Assembly (NCBI RefSeq): GCF_009363055.1
Contig: NZ_CP045292.1
Location: 124,001 to 188,000, forward strand
Direction of reading: 5' to 3'
Source of the DNA: Flavobacterium haoranii
Lineage (GTDB): Bacteria; Bacteroidota; Bacteroidia; Flavobacteriales; Flavobacteriaceae
DNA: 64,000 bases
Below, in pieces: positions 1 through 10,516 of this stretch. The position numbers and the translations under genes were made by a program. The notes beneath the pieces were generated by a model, which worked only from the letters and a program-made list of their open reading frames with translations, did not search any database and was not told where the DNA came from. How positions within the stretch are numbered: the first letter of the stretch is position 1; every line of letters begins with the position of its first letter.

Positions 1-954
1 CAAGCTCATTTAAAGAAAATTGTAGGAGATCGATTAAAAGAAAATGAGACTTACAAGCAGATGTTAGATAAAGAAGGAAGAAGATGTTGGACTTTAGAGT
101 ATAGAAAATATTCTCAAAAGAACGACCAGTACCATATGGATGTGCTTCCAGCTATAATTGCTAGTGGATATAGTATTCTATTGGAAAAAGCATTTACTAA
201 TATGCATGACAGCAATGTAGACGCTCTCGCAATTCGTATTACAGACAATTTAGAACCAAACTATCCTAGCGAAACAAATCAAGAAAATTGGTTAAAAAGC
301 AATCCGTTTGGATATGCAAAATGGTTTATAAATCAAGCTACCATTTCAGCTGAGAAAATGTTTTCGTTAAACGAAGCGGTTAAACCAGTACCAAAATATC
401 AATCAAATAAACTTCCGTTACAACGTGTAGTGCAAATTCTTAAGCGACATAGAGACATAATGTTTGATGGTGATGACGAAAAACCGATTTCAATTATCAT
501 TACAACTTTGGCTGCAAGAGCATACAAAAAACAAACTGATATTTTAGAAGCTTTATTAGATGTGATTGAAAATATGCATGATTTTATCTTAGACAAACAA
601 GATGAAAAAACTGGCGAGTGGTATAAATTTATTGAGAATCCAGTTAATAAAGTTGAAAATTTTGCCGATAAGTGGAGAGAAAATCCACGTAAGCAAAAGA
701 AATTTTATGATTGGTTAACAGCAGTTAAAAAAGATATTCAAGAAACAACACAGCTAACAGGAAGTCACAATATAATGACCAGATTATCTGAATCATTTGG
801 TGAAAAAGAGGTTAAAAAAGCATTCAATAATATTGGAGATAGAGCAAGATTATTAACAGAAAATGGAAATAATCGTTTTGATACAAAATTAGGAGTTATG
901 ACTGGTGCAGCTAATGTAATTAAACCACATAATTTTTATGGTGAAGAAGAATAA
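1..954 (+). CDS. CBASS CD-NTase (cyclic oligonucleotide synthase), 5' end outside window
   Basis: The frame is open from base 1, so the N-terminus, which would carry the GS and DxD motifs, lies outside the window. About 317 residues are visible. Residues just after base 130 read HMDVLPAI, matching the third catalytic acidic residue and following core strand of OAS1-like CD-NTases. The helical half contains ILKRHRDIMF and IIITTLAARAY, typical of this family. Such enzymes make a cyclic di- or trinucleotide on phage infection. The next gene overlaps by 17 nt and encodes an E2-like protein, and an HNH-SAVED effector lies 2 kb downstream, which supports a CBASS assignment. The first ATG at 61 is internal and is not the real start. 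Confidence 0.87.
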   Translation, partial: QAHLKKIVGDRLKENETYKQMLDKEGRRCWTLEYRKYSQKNDQYHMDVLPAIIASGYSILLEKAFTNMHDSNVDALAIRITDNLEPNYPSETNQENWLKSNPFGYAKWFINQATISAEKMFSLNEAVKPVPKYQSNKLPLQRVVQILKRHRDIMFDGDDEKPISIIITTLAARAYKKQTDILEALLDVIENMHDFILDKQDEKTGEWYKFIENPVNKVENFADKWRENPRKQKKFYDWLTAVKKDIQETTQLTGSHNIMTRLSESFGEKEVKKAFNNIGDRARLLTENGNNRFDTKLGVMTGAANVIKPHNFYGEEE

Positions 955-1420
955 TCACATATCAATAGCAATTCAAGCAGCAAATATTAAGAGGATGTTT
1001 CCGGATTCAACAGTTACAACTTTTCATGACCAAGAATTAACGTGGACTCACACGATTACGCCTTCTCCTTTGGGAGATAATTATGAAATTAAGTTGGTCT
1101 ACAAAATAAACGGTTCAAGAAAAAGATTAGGAGCACAAAAAACAAACAGTGCACCTAAAATATATGTGTTAAATCCAAAACTGGCATTAGCAAAGGGAAA
1201 AACAAAATTACCACATTGTTATGATCAAAAGAAACAGCATTTGTGTTTATATTATCCGGATGGAAAAGAGTGGAATAAATCAATGTTATTGACATCAACG
1301 ATTATTCCTTGGGCTTTTGAATGGCTATACCATTATGAAATTTGGTTAGGTACAGGAGAATGGATGGGTGGAGGAATTCATACTATTTCAAAAGTACCTA
1401 AGCTTGCGGATAATAAGTAA
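938..1420 (+). CDS. CBASS-associated E2-like conjugation protein
   Basis: This 160-aa protein overlaps the end of the CD-NTase gene by 17 nt, implying coupled translation. The C-terminal half has the bacterial E2-like pattern: LPHCYDQKKQHLCLYYPDG with candidate catalytic Cys103, then conserved tryptophans and the WLGTGEWMGGGIH segment (about residues 136-148). Stand-alone E2 proteins of this kind occur in 'short' type II CBASS, where they are thought to conjugate the CD-NTase C-terminus to a target and prime it. No E1 or JAB partner is visible, although one could lie upstream. The family call rests on motif pattern and position. Which cysteine is catalytic (94 or 103) is inferred. Confidence 0.8.
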   Translation: MVKKNNHISIAIQAANIKRMFPDSTVTTFHDQELTWTHTITPSPLGDNYEIKLVYKINGSRKRLGAQKTNSAPKIYVLNPKLALAKGKTKLPHCYDQKKQHLCLYYPDGKEWNKSMLLTSTIIPWAFEWLYHYEIWLGTGEWMGGGIHTISKVPKLADNK

Positions 1421-1482
1421 TAAAAATTAACTAAAAAAAATAAGCAATTGATTCATTAAGCTAATAATAAACAATATAGGGT

Positions 1483-1731
1483 ATGATTTTTAATAACAAG
1501 TTCAATTTTGAAGAATATTTAAGTAAAAATGATTTAGAAATGGTTGGTAATTATCCAGCAAGTTATCTAAAAGATCATAGAAATTATAGAATAGCTGTTT
1601 TATTAGGGACTCAAGATTTACCTCAATATCATATAAAAATTGATACTGATGCAGGTTTTCCTCTGGGAGTTATTTTTGATGAAGATAATAACCAAATAAA
1701 TATAATTTCACTAAGAGAAAAACAGATATGA
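1483..1731 (+). CDS. Small hypothetical protein ahead of hsdS
   Basis: An 82-residue acidic protein whose last four bases (ATGA) overlap the hsdS start, so the two are probably co-translated. I recognise no domain. It has no signal peptide or membrane segment and looks like a small alpha/beta protein (GNYPASYLKDHR; YHIKIDTDAGFPLGVIFDE). Its position between CBASS E2 and hsdS could mean a regulator or accessory of either system; that is inference. A 62-nt gap separates it from the E2 gene. Confidence 0.6.
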   Translation: MIFNNKFNFEEYLSKNDLEMVGNYPASYLKDHRNYRIAVLLGTQDLPQYHIKIDTDAGFPLGVIFDEDNNQINIISLREKQI

Positions 1732-2996
1732 TCAATATAAATAAAGGTCAATACAAGAAAACACCTATTGGATTAATTCCTGAAGAATGGGAGATTAAAG
1801 AATTAGGAGAAGTTACAAATTACATAAAAGGTTATGCCTTTAAATCAAATATGTTTTCTGATAAAGGTGTAAGAATAATTAGAATATCAGACACAACTTC
1901 AAATTCTATAAAAGAAGAAGGTGCTATGTATATAGATTCTAAAAATGCTTTTAATTATAAAAAATGGGAACTAAAAAGTGATGATTTAGTATTTACTACT
2001 GTTGGTTCTCGTCCTCCAATGTATGATTCAATGGTTGGTAAAGTTATTAAAATTGAAAAAAAACATGAAGGCTCTTTATTAAATCAAAATGCTGTAATTA
2101 TAAGAACGAAGGATATTGCTAATCAGCAATTTGTTTTCAATCAATTTAAAGAAAAAAGATACTTAGATTTTATAGAAACAATTGTTAGAGGAAATGCAAA
2201 TCAAGTTAGTATAACACTTGAAGATTTATTCAAATATCCTCTTGTATTCCCACCACTTCCAGAACAAAAAAAAATCGCCGAAATCCTTTCCACATGGGAC
2301 AACGCCATTGATAACTGTAAAAAAATAATCAAAAAACTTAAAAAAAGAAACAAAGGCTTAGCGCAGCAGTTACTTTCTGGGGAAACTAGAGTTAGTGGGT
2401 TTGTAGACAGTTGGAAAATGAAACAATTAAGCGAGTGTTTAGCTTATACTCCAAGAGAAATCGACAAACCAAAAGAAAGTTTTTTAGCACTAGGTATTAG
2501 AAGTCACGGAAAAGGGGTATTTCATAAACCAAATTTTGAACCTTCTGCAATTGCAATGGAAAAATTATATGAAGTTAAAGAAAATGATTTAATAGTAAAT
2601 ATAACTTTTGCATGGGAACAAGCAGTGGCAATTGTATCTAAAGAAGACGAAGGTGGTTTGGTATCTCATCGTTTTCCAACTTATACCTTTAAAGTCGATA
2701 AAGCATCTCCTACATTTTTTAGGTATTTTATTCTTGAAAAACGATTTAAGTTTTTACTTGAATTAATCTCTCCGGGAGGAGCCGGTAGAAACAGAGTGAT
2801 GAGTAAAACAGATTTCTTGAAGTTGGAATTAAAACTACCATCTGTTCAAGAACAAAATGCAATTGCAAATATTTTAGATAATGCAACAAATGAACTTAAA
2901 CAATACGAACAAAAATTAGCAAACCTTCAGTTACAGAAAAAAGGATTAATGCAGCAGTTGTTAACAGGTAAAGTAAGAGTTAAAACAGACAACTAA
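1728..2996 (+). CDS. hsdS: Type I restriction-modification specificity subunit HsdS
   Basis: This 422-aa protein has the two-fold HsdS architecture. Target recognition domain 1 begins around GLIPEEWEIKELGEV and ends with PLPEQKKIAEILSTWD and a helical spacer (residues about 185-220). Target recognition domain 2 runs from about residue 222 and ends with VQEQNAIANILDNA and a second helical spacer finishing in QQLLTGKVRV. It would set the DNA sequence recognised by the methylase and by the HsdR motor downstream. The gene overlaps the 82-aa ORF by 4 nt and is 5 nt from the HNH-SAVED gene. No hsdM is visible next to it; it must lie left of the window or be absent. Near-identical helical spacers between the halves are typical of the family. 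Confidence 0.93.
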   Translation: MININKGQYKKTPIGLIPEEWEIKELGEVTNYIKGYAFKSNMFSDKGVRIIRISDTTSNSIKEEGAMYIDSKNAFNYKKWELKSDDLVFTTVGSRPPMYDSMVGKVIKIEKKHEGSLLNQNAVIIRTKDIANQQFVFNQFKEKRYLDFIETIVRGNANQVSITLEDLFKYPLVFPPLPEQKKIAEILSTWDNAIDNCKKIIKKLKKRNKGLAQQLLSGETRVSGFVDSWKMKQLSECLAYTPREIDKPKESFLALGIRSHGKGVFHKPNFEPSAIAMEKLYEVKENDLIVNITFAWEQAVAIVSKEDEGGLVSHRFPTYTFKVDKASPTFFRYFILEKRFKFLLELISPGGAGRNRVMSKTDFLKLELKLPSVQEQNAIANILDNATNELKQYEQKLANLQLQKKGLMQQLLTGKVRVKTDN

Positions 2997-3001
2997 AAAT
3001 T

Positions 3002-4132
3002 ATGAGTAAAACATCAATACCCGCTCCCATAAAAAATCAACTTCTTGTAAAATCAGGTGGTCGTTGTCAGTATAGAGGTTGCAATATCTCTTTGTATGAT
3101 GATATTATTACAAAAAGAACATTCAATAAGTCTTATATAGCTCATATCGTCGCAGATGAGCCAGGTGGTCCGAGAGGTGATGCGATTCGATCACATCAAT
3201 TATCTAAATCACTATCTAACTTGATGTTGTTGTGTGATCAATGTCATAGAAGGATTGATAAGATAGATGTGGCAGGTCATCCCGAAACGTTACTTTTGGA
3301 AATGAAAAAAGAGCATGAAGAAAGAATAGAACGTAATACCGCAATTGCTCCAAATATGGTAAGTCATATTCTTACATATAAAGCTAATGTAGGTCAGTTT
3401 ACCCCAGAAATGAGTTACCAAACAGTAAGTCAATTCCTGATGCCGTCATATTATCCAGCTATTGCAGATACTATTGATTTAAGTTTGTCAAATAGTATAC
3501 AAAGAGATAGAGATACTACATTTTGGTCAACTGAGGTTGAAAATTTACAAGCACAATTCAATAAAAAACTTTCGCAAAATTTTGCGAAAGGAGAAATAAA
3601 ACATTTGTCGGTATTTGCATTTGCACCAATTCCATTACTTATTAAATTAGGAACACTTATAAATGATATTTATACGGCCAATATTCATCAAAAAGTACGT
3701 GATCCCGACACATGGAATTTAGACGATGATACTACAGAAGTAAAATATACTGAGATTGAACCTGAGAAAAAGCACAATAAAGTAGCCCTTAATATTTCGT
3801 TAAGTGCAACTATAACTAATGATAGAATTACACAAGTGTTAGGCGATGATTGTGATATTTATACAATTACAATAGACAAACCATTTAATGACTATTTAAA
3901 AAGCAAAAGACATTTAAAAGATTTTAGTGTTGTCATTAGACTGTTGTTTAATAGAATAAAAACCAAATATGGTGCTTCAACGCCACTACATGTTTTTCCA
4001 TCTATGCCAATTGCTACTGCAATTGAATTAGGAAGAGTGTGGATGCCTAAAGCTGATATGCCTTTGTATTTGTACGACCAAAACACTGCAAACAATGGAT
4101 TTACAAAAGTTATTGAAATAATCAATAATTAA
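3002..4132 (+). CDS. cap5: CBASS effector: HNH nuclease fused to SAVED domain (Cap5-like)
   Basis: This 376-aa protein has two domains. Residues about 15-95 form an HNH endonuclease with zinc-type cysteines (C22, C27, C78, C81) and AHIV His48, Asn73 and His82 as the likely H-N-H set. Residues about 195-375 match a SAVED ligand-sensing domain: LSVFAFAPIPLLIKLGTL, a conserved W in the RDPDTWNL segment, and FPSMPIATAIELGRVW near the end. Cap5 proteins bind the cyclic nucleotide made by the CD-NTase and then degrade double-stranded DNA, killing or protecting the cell. Here the effector is separated from its CD-NTase and E2 genes by an 82-aa ORF and hsdS, which is unusual. It sits 5 nt after hsdS. 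Confidence 0.88.
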   Translation: MSKTSIPAPIKNQLLVKSGGRCQYRGCNISLYDDIITKRTFNKSYIAHIVADEPGGPRGDAIRSHQLSKSLSNLMLLCDQCHRRIDKIDVAGHPETLLLEMKKEHEERIERNTAIAPNMVSHILTYKANVGQFTPEMSYQTVSQFLMPSYYPAIADTIDLSLSNSIQRDRDTTFWSTEVENLQAQFNKKLSQNFAKGEIKHLSVFAFAPIPLLIKLGTLINDIYTANIHQKVRDPDTWNLDDDTTEVKYTEIEPEKKHNKVALNISLSATITNDRITQVLGDDCDIYTITIDKPFNDYLKSKRHLKDFSVVIRLLFNRIKTKYGASTPLHVFPSMPIATAIELGRVWMPKADMPLYLYDQNTANNGFTKVIEIINN

Positions 4133-4143
4133 TTTTTATAGAT

Positions 4144-7100
4144 ATGTCAAAATTAGCTACTCTCTTAAAAAAAGCATTTCAAAAAAATGAAAGTTTTCAT
4201 GCATTAATTGCGTTCAAAGGAATCAAATTAGCAGAGCTTCCTGATGAGTTAAAAGAAAAATGTATTGATTATTCATTTTGGGAAAACGATAAAATTAACG
4301 ATGAAGTATTGTTTTCTAAAAAAGCAAAACTTCATCTCATTAATGAGCTTAGTTCAGCAAATGTAAATACAAGAATAATATCTTACGAAGCACTAATATA
4401 TGGTTTCAAACTAGCAAAAGAGTTAGGTATTGAAGCAGATATAAAAATCATTGATTTTAATATTTTTGAATTTGCACCCAATAATTTTACCTGTGAAATT
4501 CAAAATATTGAAGATACTAGCGAACAAGCAGAAGAAATAGACGATGAGTTCTACACAGATATTGTAGCTTCAAGTTTAGTAATTAATGGTGAAACTTTTG
4601 TGCAATACAGAGATGGAGAGCTTTTAAAAAATGCTAAAAGCATAATTCCATTATTTGAAGAAGCTAACTGGGATTACAATTCTCTTGAAACTATCAAAGA
4701 AAATGACATAGATTCTAATCACTTTGTATTTAACTTCGAAACCAGAGAGTTTGTTAAAATAGTTTACGATACCATAAATCAAGAAACCAAAGAAGTTACA
4801 ATCGTAGTTGATAACGTGGTAAAAACAGATTTAAGTGCTCACGAACAACTTTCAATTATTTTAGATGCTTTTGCTAAACTTGATATAACGGTTAATCTAA
4901 AGAGGATTGTTTACGATTTAACAAAATCCAAAAGACCTGAGCTAAATGATATTTTACAAAAATATTGGGGCTATCCTAGTTTTAAAACTTTAAAAGTCTA
5001 TGCCGACCCAGATATTTCAAAAGAAACAATTGAAATTAGTCAAGCCGATGTAATAGAATCTATTGTTGAAGAATATGAAAATGGAAACGTACACAACAAA
5101 GCCTTTCAAGATATTTTTCTAACAGCTCCAACAGGTGCTGGTAAATCTTTATTATTCCAGGTGCCTGCCATTTATATAGGTGAAAAATACAATGCATTAA
5201 GTATTGTGGTAACGCCTTTAAAAGCTTTAATGCTAGATCAAGTAAATCAATTAAAAGGGAAAGCAAACTATAATAAAGTAGCTTTTATAAATTCGGATAT
5301 CTCAATTGTAGAAAGAGATGAAATCTTAAAAGAAGTTCACAATGGTCAAATCAATATATTATATCTAGCACCAGAGTTACTACTTTCTTATGACATAAGT
5401 TACTTTTTAGATAAAAGAAGACTAGGATTATATATTGTAGACGAAGCCCATACAGTAACCACTTGGGGTAGAGACTTTAGAGTTGATTATTGGTATTTGG
5501 GATATCACATTAACAAGGTCAGAAAGTATGCTAAAGACCAAAACAATAAAAATCTAAAATTTGTGGTAGTAGCGGTTACGGCTACAGCGCCTTACGGTAA
5601 AACGCACGATGTGGTATTTGAAACTTTAAAAAGTTTACAAATGCCATATTGTAAAAAATATATTGGTTACGCTAGAAGAGATGATATTACATTTGAAATT
5701 AATCACGTAAATATTGAAGGGAATTTACAATTACAAAAAATAAATTTAGCGGTTGAAAGAATACGAGAATTTGAAGCTAATAATAAAAAAACAATTGTCT
5801 ATTGTCCATATACTTCTCAAGTAAATCAATTAACAACTAAGGCTACAGAAACAAATGTAACAGTTCATCCTTTCCATAGTCAACTAGACCAAGCGACCAG
5901 AGATAGATCATACGAACAATTTAGAGAAAATGAATCGATAACAATGGTAGCTACAAAAGCTTTCGGAATGGGAATCGATGTAGACAATATTACACAAGTC
6001 TATCATTTAGCTCCAACAGGTTTACTAACGGATTACATTCAAGAAATTGGTCGTTTGGCAAGAAGACAAGATCTACAGGGTGTTGCTACAGTAGATTTTA
6101 GTAATCGTGATTTCCAATTCATAAACGTGTTACATGGCTTAAATAGAACTTTCGATTGGCAACTTCGTGAAGTAATGAGAAGGTTATATCGTTTTTATGA
6201 GGAAAATGCAAAGCAAAATCAATTAATTAATGCAGAAGATTTTGCACATATTTTTAGTTCAGAAGGCGATCAACTTCAAAATGCTTTAAAAAATGCTTTA
6301 ATGCTAATAGAAAAAGATCTAAATCTAAAGTATAAGAGAATACCAGTAATAATTGCAAGACCTAAAAACTTATTTGCAACAGTTTATGCTAGTATTAAAA
6401 ACGAGCAGATACCATTAATTGAAAATGAATTAAAATCTGATTCTTTTCGAATTATCAATTATCAAGGTTTAGAACAACACAACAAATCAATAATTATTTT
6501 AGAACTTGATAAAATTTGGGAAAACAACTTTAGAGATAAATCCTTTGCAATCGTAAAAAGAGATTTCTTCAATAAAAGATTGTTTGAAGATATTGACTTG
6601 GAACCTAAACTTAAAATTTCAATTACGATAAATGATTCTAAAGCTAGAATTCAAGCTGCATTACAAGATTATTTTAATAAAATTGAAATTGCTTTTACAA
6701 ACCAACAAGGTTTCTTCACTCCTGAACAATTTATGCTAAATTTAGTGAGACTTGGAATTGAGAGACAATTAGCACAAACTATAGCCGATTTTATTTTGCC
6801 TATGTTTAGTCAAAGAGAAAATCTTTATAACCTAACAATAAGAGACGTGGTAGATAATGCTAATTTTTTACAATCTAAAAAATTTGAAAACGAAATCAAA
6901 TATCGTGTTGTAGATGGTGCAATTACTTCAATTATTTCAAACATCAGAAGAAGTGTTAATACAATGTTTTTAACAAAAAGAGAAGTAATAAAATATGTTT
7001 CTAGAGATTCACCTCAAAAGATACATTATTCAAAAGTTGGACAGATTTTGGAAGTTTTAGATTTAGGAACTCATACTGTTTCAGGTGGCGAAAATCCAAA

Positions 7101-7296
7101 AATATTCGTTCGTATAAACGACCCTTTTAGATTAAGACAAGTAATAAATAGCAATTATCAAAATATCCTTTTAGCAGATGTTCGACAAAGACACGTTTCG
7201 GGTATTCAATTAATGGAAGAGTTTTTCTCTTCAAATCTTACATCTGAACAAAGATGGGATTTTATAGAAGATTATTTTTTAGGACTTAAAGTTTAA
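4144..7296 (+). CDS. RecQ-like DEAH helicase in a restriction operon
   Basis: A 1050-aa superfamily 2 helicase. The first 300 residues are unrecognised and acidic. The motor follows: Walker A APTGAGKSLL (about 328-337), DEAH in YIVDEAHTVTTWGRDFR (about 430-446, the WGRDFR form is RecQ-like), a TATA motif III, and RecQ-type motifs V/VI (AFGMGIDVDNI, DYIQEIGRLARR, about 600-645). The last 400 residues lack an obvious RQC or HRDC domain. It lies 11 nt after cap5 and 5 nt before hsdR, so it is one of the operon's products. It may supply translocation or unwinding to the restriction complex, or be an independent defence factor. The helicase assignment is firm, its role is not. Confidence 0.87.
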   Translation: MSKLATLLKKAFQKNESFHALIAFKGIKLAELPDELKEKCIDYSFWENDKINDEVLFSKKAKLHLINELSSANVNTRIISYEALIYGFKLAKELGIEADIKIIDFNIFEFAPNNFTCEIQNIEDTSEQAEEIDDEFYTDIVASSLVINGETFVQYRDGELLKNAKSIIPLFEEANWDYNSLETIKENDIDSNHFVFNFETREFVKIVYDTINQETKEVTIVVDNVVKTDLSAHEQLSIILDAFAKLDITVNLKRIVYDLTKSKRPELNDILQKYWGYPSFKTLKVYADPDISKETIEISQADVIESIVEEYENGNVHNKAFQDIFLTAPTGAGKSLLFQVPAIYIGEKYNALSIVVTPLKALMLDQVNQLKGKANYNKVAFINSDISIVERDEILKEVHNGQINILYLAPELLLSYDISYFLDKRRLGLYIVDEAHTVTTWGRDFRVDYWYLGYHINKVRKYAKDQNNKNLKFVVVAVTATAPYGKTHDVVFETLKSLQMPYCKKYIGYARRDDITFEINHVNIEGNLQLQKINLAVERIREFEANNKKTIVYCPYTSQVNQLTTKATETNVTVHPFHSQLDQATRDRSYEQFRENESITMVATKAFGMGIDVDNITQVYHLAPTGLLTDYIQEIGRLARRQDLQGVATVDFSNRDFQFINVLHGLNRTFDWQLREVMRRLYRFYEENAKQNQLINAEDFAHIFSSEGDQLQNALKNALMLIEKDLNLKYKRIPVIIARPKNLFATVYASIKNEQIPLIENELKSDSFRIINYQGLEQHNKSIIILELDKIWENNFRDKSFAIVKRDFFNKRLFEDIDLEPKLKISITINDSKARIQAALQDYFNKIEIAFTNQQGFFTPEQFMLNLVRLGIERQLAQTIADFILPMFSQRENLYNLTIRDVVDNANFLQSKKFENEIKYRVVDGAITSIISNIRRSVNTMFLTKREVIKYVSRDSPQKIHYSKVGQILEVLDLGTHTVSGGENPKIFVRINDPFRLRQVINSNYQNILLADVRQRHVSGIQLMEEFFSSNLTSEQRWDFIEDYFLGLKV

Positions 7297-7301
7297 TAAG
7301 T

Positions 7302-10300
7302 ATGCAAAATATAACCCTAACCGAGGATATCATATCACAAGTACCAGCCCTGAAACTCTTAATGAACATGGGGTGGAAATACCTGTCTCAAGAGCAAGCA
7401 GTTGAAGCAAGAGGAAATAGAACATCAAATGTATTGTTAGAAGGTGTTTTGAAACAACAATTGCAAAAAATAAATACCATAAACTATAAAGGTAAAGATT
7501 TTTCATTTTCTGAAACAAACATCAATAATGCAATTGTAGCACTAAGAGATTTACCAATAAATGAAGGATTTATTGCGGCTAACAAACATTTTTATGAACT
7601 TATTACCCTAGGTAAAAGTTTAGAACAAAATATTTTAGGAGATAAGAAAAGTTTTTCTTTTCAATATATCGATTGGAAAAATCCTGAAAATAATATTTTC
7701 CATGTAACGGAAGAATACAGTGTAATCCGTTCAGAAAGAGCAGACCATTACCGTCCTGATATTGTACTATTTGTGAATGGTATCCCTATGGTTGTCATAG
7801 AATGCAAAAGTCCATTTATCAAAGAACCAGTAGAGAAAGCAATTGAACAACAGCTAAGAAATCAACAAGACGATGGAATTCGATCACTATATCAATATTC
7901 TAATCTAACATTAGCATTAGCCACTAATGATGCAAAATATGCAACAACTGCTACAGCTAAAGAGTTCTGGGGTTATTGGAAAGAAGTATTCAAAACAAAG
8001 GAGGAACAGTTAAATTGGGAAGAAAAAATAAATGCTATAAAACACCAACCCCTGCCAAATGATGAAAAAACAATTTTGTTTAAAGAGCGTTTTAAAAGTG
8101 TTTGGAATTATTTTGAGCAATTAGAAAAAGAACAACAAGTAATTACAGAACAAGATAAATTACTCTACAGCTTTTGTGTTCCTGAAAGGCTGTTAGACAT
8201 CATGTTTAATTTTACATTGTTTGATGAAGGAATTAAAAAAGTAGCGAGATACCAACAATATTTTGCAATAAAAAATACATTACAAAGAATTGAAAAAACA
8301 GATAATAAAGGAAATCATATTGGAGGAGTAATCTGGCATACACAAGGAAGTGGAAAGTCACTTACTATGGTAATGTTAGCACAACTAATTGCAGCGAATC
8401 CAACAATCAAAAACCCTAAAATTATTCTAGTTACCGATCGTATTGACTTAGATGATCAAATAACGGAAACATTTCAAAAATGCCAAGTTCCAGTTGAAAA
8501 TGCTCAAACAGGCAAACATTTAGTACAATTAATCAAAAGTCCAGGCGATGCAGTAATTACTACTTTAATTCACAAATTTGAAGCGGCGGTAAATCAAGAA
8601 AAACAAGGTTTTACATCATCCGAAATCTTTGTTTTAATTGATGAAGGACACCGCAGTCAATACGGTACATTCAATGTTAAAATGCAAAAGGTTTTCCCAA
8701 ATGCATGTTTTATCGCTTTTACAGGTACTCCTTTAATGAAAAAAGAAAAAAGTACAGCAAATAAATTTGGAGGTCTAATCGATGTGTATTCCATTACAGA
8801 TGCGGTAAATGACAAAGCTGTAGTACCTCTTTTGTACGAGGGTAGACACAACTTAATTGAAGTGAATGAAAAACCATTGGATAATTATTTCGATAAAGTC
8901 TCAGAACCTCTAACAGAATATGGCAAAGCAGCATTAAAAAGAAAATACAGTTCTAAAAATATTTTAAATAAAGCAGACCAAGTAATTTATGCAAGAGCAT
9001 GGGATATTTCAGAACACTTCGAAGACAATTGGAAAGGAACCATTTATAAAGGACAACTTGTAGCTCCTAATAAAGTTTCAGCTATTCGATATAAAGAATA
9101 TTTAGACGAGATTGGAAAAGTAACGTCAGAAGTAATAATTTCTGCTCCAGATATGAGAGAAGGTGAAGAAGATGCTTTTGAAATTGCTGAAGATAAAGTA
9201 AAAGCATTTTGGAAATCTCGTATGGACAAATACGGTACAACTGAAATGTATGAAAAAACAGTTATCAATTCATTCAAAAAGCAAGATACTCCTGAAATTA
9301 TAATAGTAGTTGACAAATTACTTACTGGTTTTGATGCGCCAAGAAATACCGTTTTATATCTTACGAGACCTTTAAAAGAACATACGCTTTTACAAGCTAT
9401 TGCACGTGTTAATCGTTTATGCCCAGGAAAAGATTATGGGTATATCATTGATTATTTTGGAAACTTAGAAAACTTACACAATGCTTTAGAAACCTATTCA
9501 GGTGATAATACTTTTGATGCGGAAGATATCGAGGGTACTTGGACTAATATTGGAGATGAAATTAAAAAGCTACCTCAAGTACATTCAGATGTTTGGGATA
9601 TTTTTAAAACAATAAAAAATAAATATGACGAACCTGCCTATGAGGAATTATTAAATGATGAAGAACTAAGACATAATTTTTATGAAAAAGTTTCCATCTT
9701 TTCAAGAATTTTAAAAATGGCTTTGTCTAGTTTTGAATTTGCAACCAAAACAGACGAAAAAGTTATAGAAAAATACAAAAAGGATGCAAAATTCTTTTTA
9801 GCATTGCGTATAGCCGTAAAAAGAAGATATTCCGATGATTTAGATTATGCCGAATACGAACCACAAGTTCAAAAGCTTATTGACAAGCATATTACTACGG
9901 AAGGCGAAGTTTTAAGAATTACAGATCAAGTCAACATTTTTGACAAACAAAAAGAGAAGAAGAAGTTGAAAAACTAAGTAGTAAAGCTGCTAAAGCCGAT
10001 CATATTGCCAGTAGAACTATTCGTGCTATCAATGTAAAAATGAACGAAGACCCTGTTTTTTATAAAAAATTATCAAAACTAATTAAGGAAGCAATTGAAG
10101 AATATCATCAACAACGTATTGATGAAACAGAATATTTGAAAAAAGCCAAAGAATTTGAAGAAACATTCTTAAAAGGGCAAACGGAAAATATTCCTGAGAT
10201 AATAAAGAACAATCCAACAGGAATAGCAATCTTCAATTTAATAGGTGAGGTTTTTGTTAATGAGTTGAAAAACAATGACGATTTGCCAGCTAAAATGGCA

Positions 10301-10516
10301 AAAGAAATAGATGAGATTTTAAAAAATATCGTTTTTGATAATGGTATTTTACGTATAGATTGGCAAAAAGACCAAAATATAGAAAGTGAAATATTGAGAA
10401 GCATTGACGATTATTTCTTTGAGGCCAAAATTCGCTTTGGTATTGATTTTACGTTTGAAAAAATAGACCAAATGGTAGAAGAAGTATTGAAAATGGCTAA
10501 AACTAAATTCGTATGA
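7302..10516 (+). pseudogene. hsdR: Type I restriction HsdR motor/nuclease subunit, single frameshift near the C-terminus
   Basis: The first frame (7302-9977) encodes 891 aa. It has a PD-(D/E)xK nuclease (RPDIVLFVNG with D153, IECK with E167 and K169), an SF2 translocase with Walker A QGSGKS near 350, LIDEGHRS near 447 and FTGTPL. It then stops early. The missing helical C-terminal domain continues in another frame: the segment before 10040 reads KAADHIASRT-like sequence (AAKADHIASRTIRA) and runs to 10516. Adding one A to the A5 run at 9949-9953 joins both parts into about 1,071 aa, normal for EcoR124-type HsdR. The break may be an assembly indel or a phase-variable switch. The HsdR stop overlaps the next gene by 4 nt. 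Confidence 0.88.

Noticed and set aside
10040..10516. 158-aa frame as a separate gene after hsdR
   Set aside because: The reading frame is open well upstream of the ATG, and its sequence is the expected helical C-terminus of HsdR. It belongs to the frameshifted hsdR.
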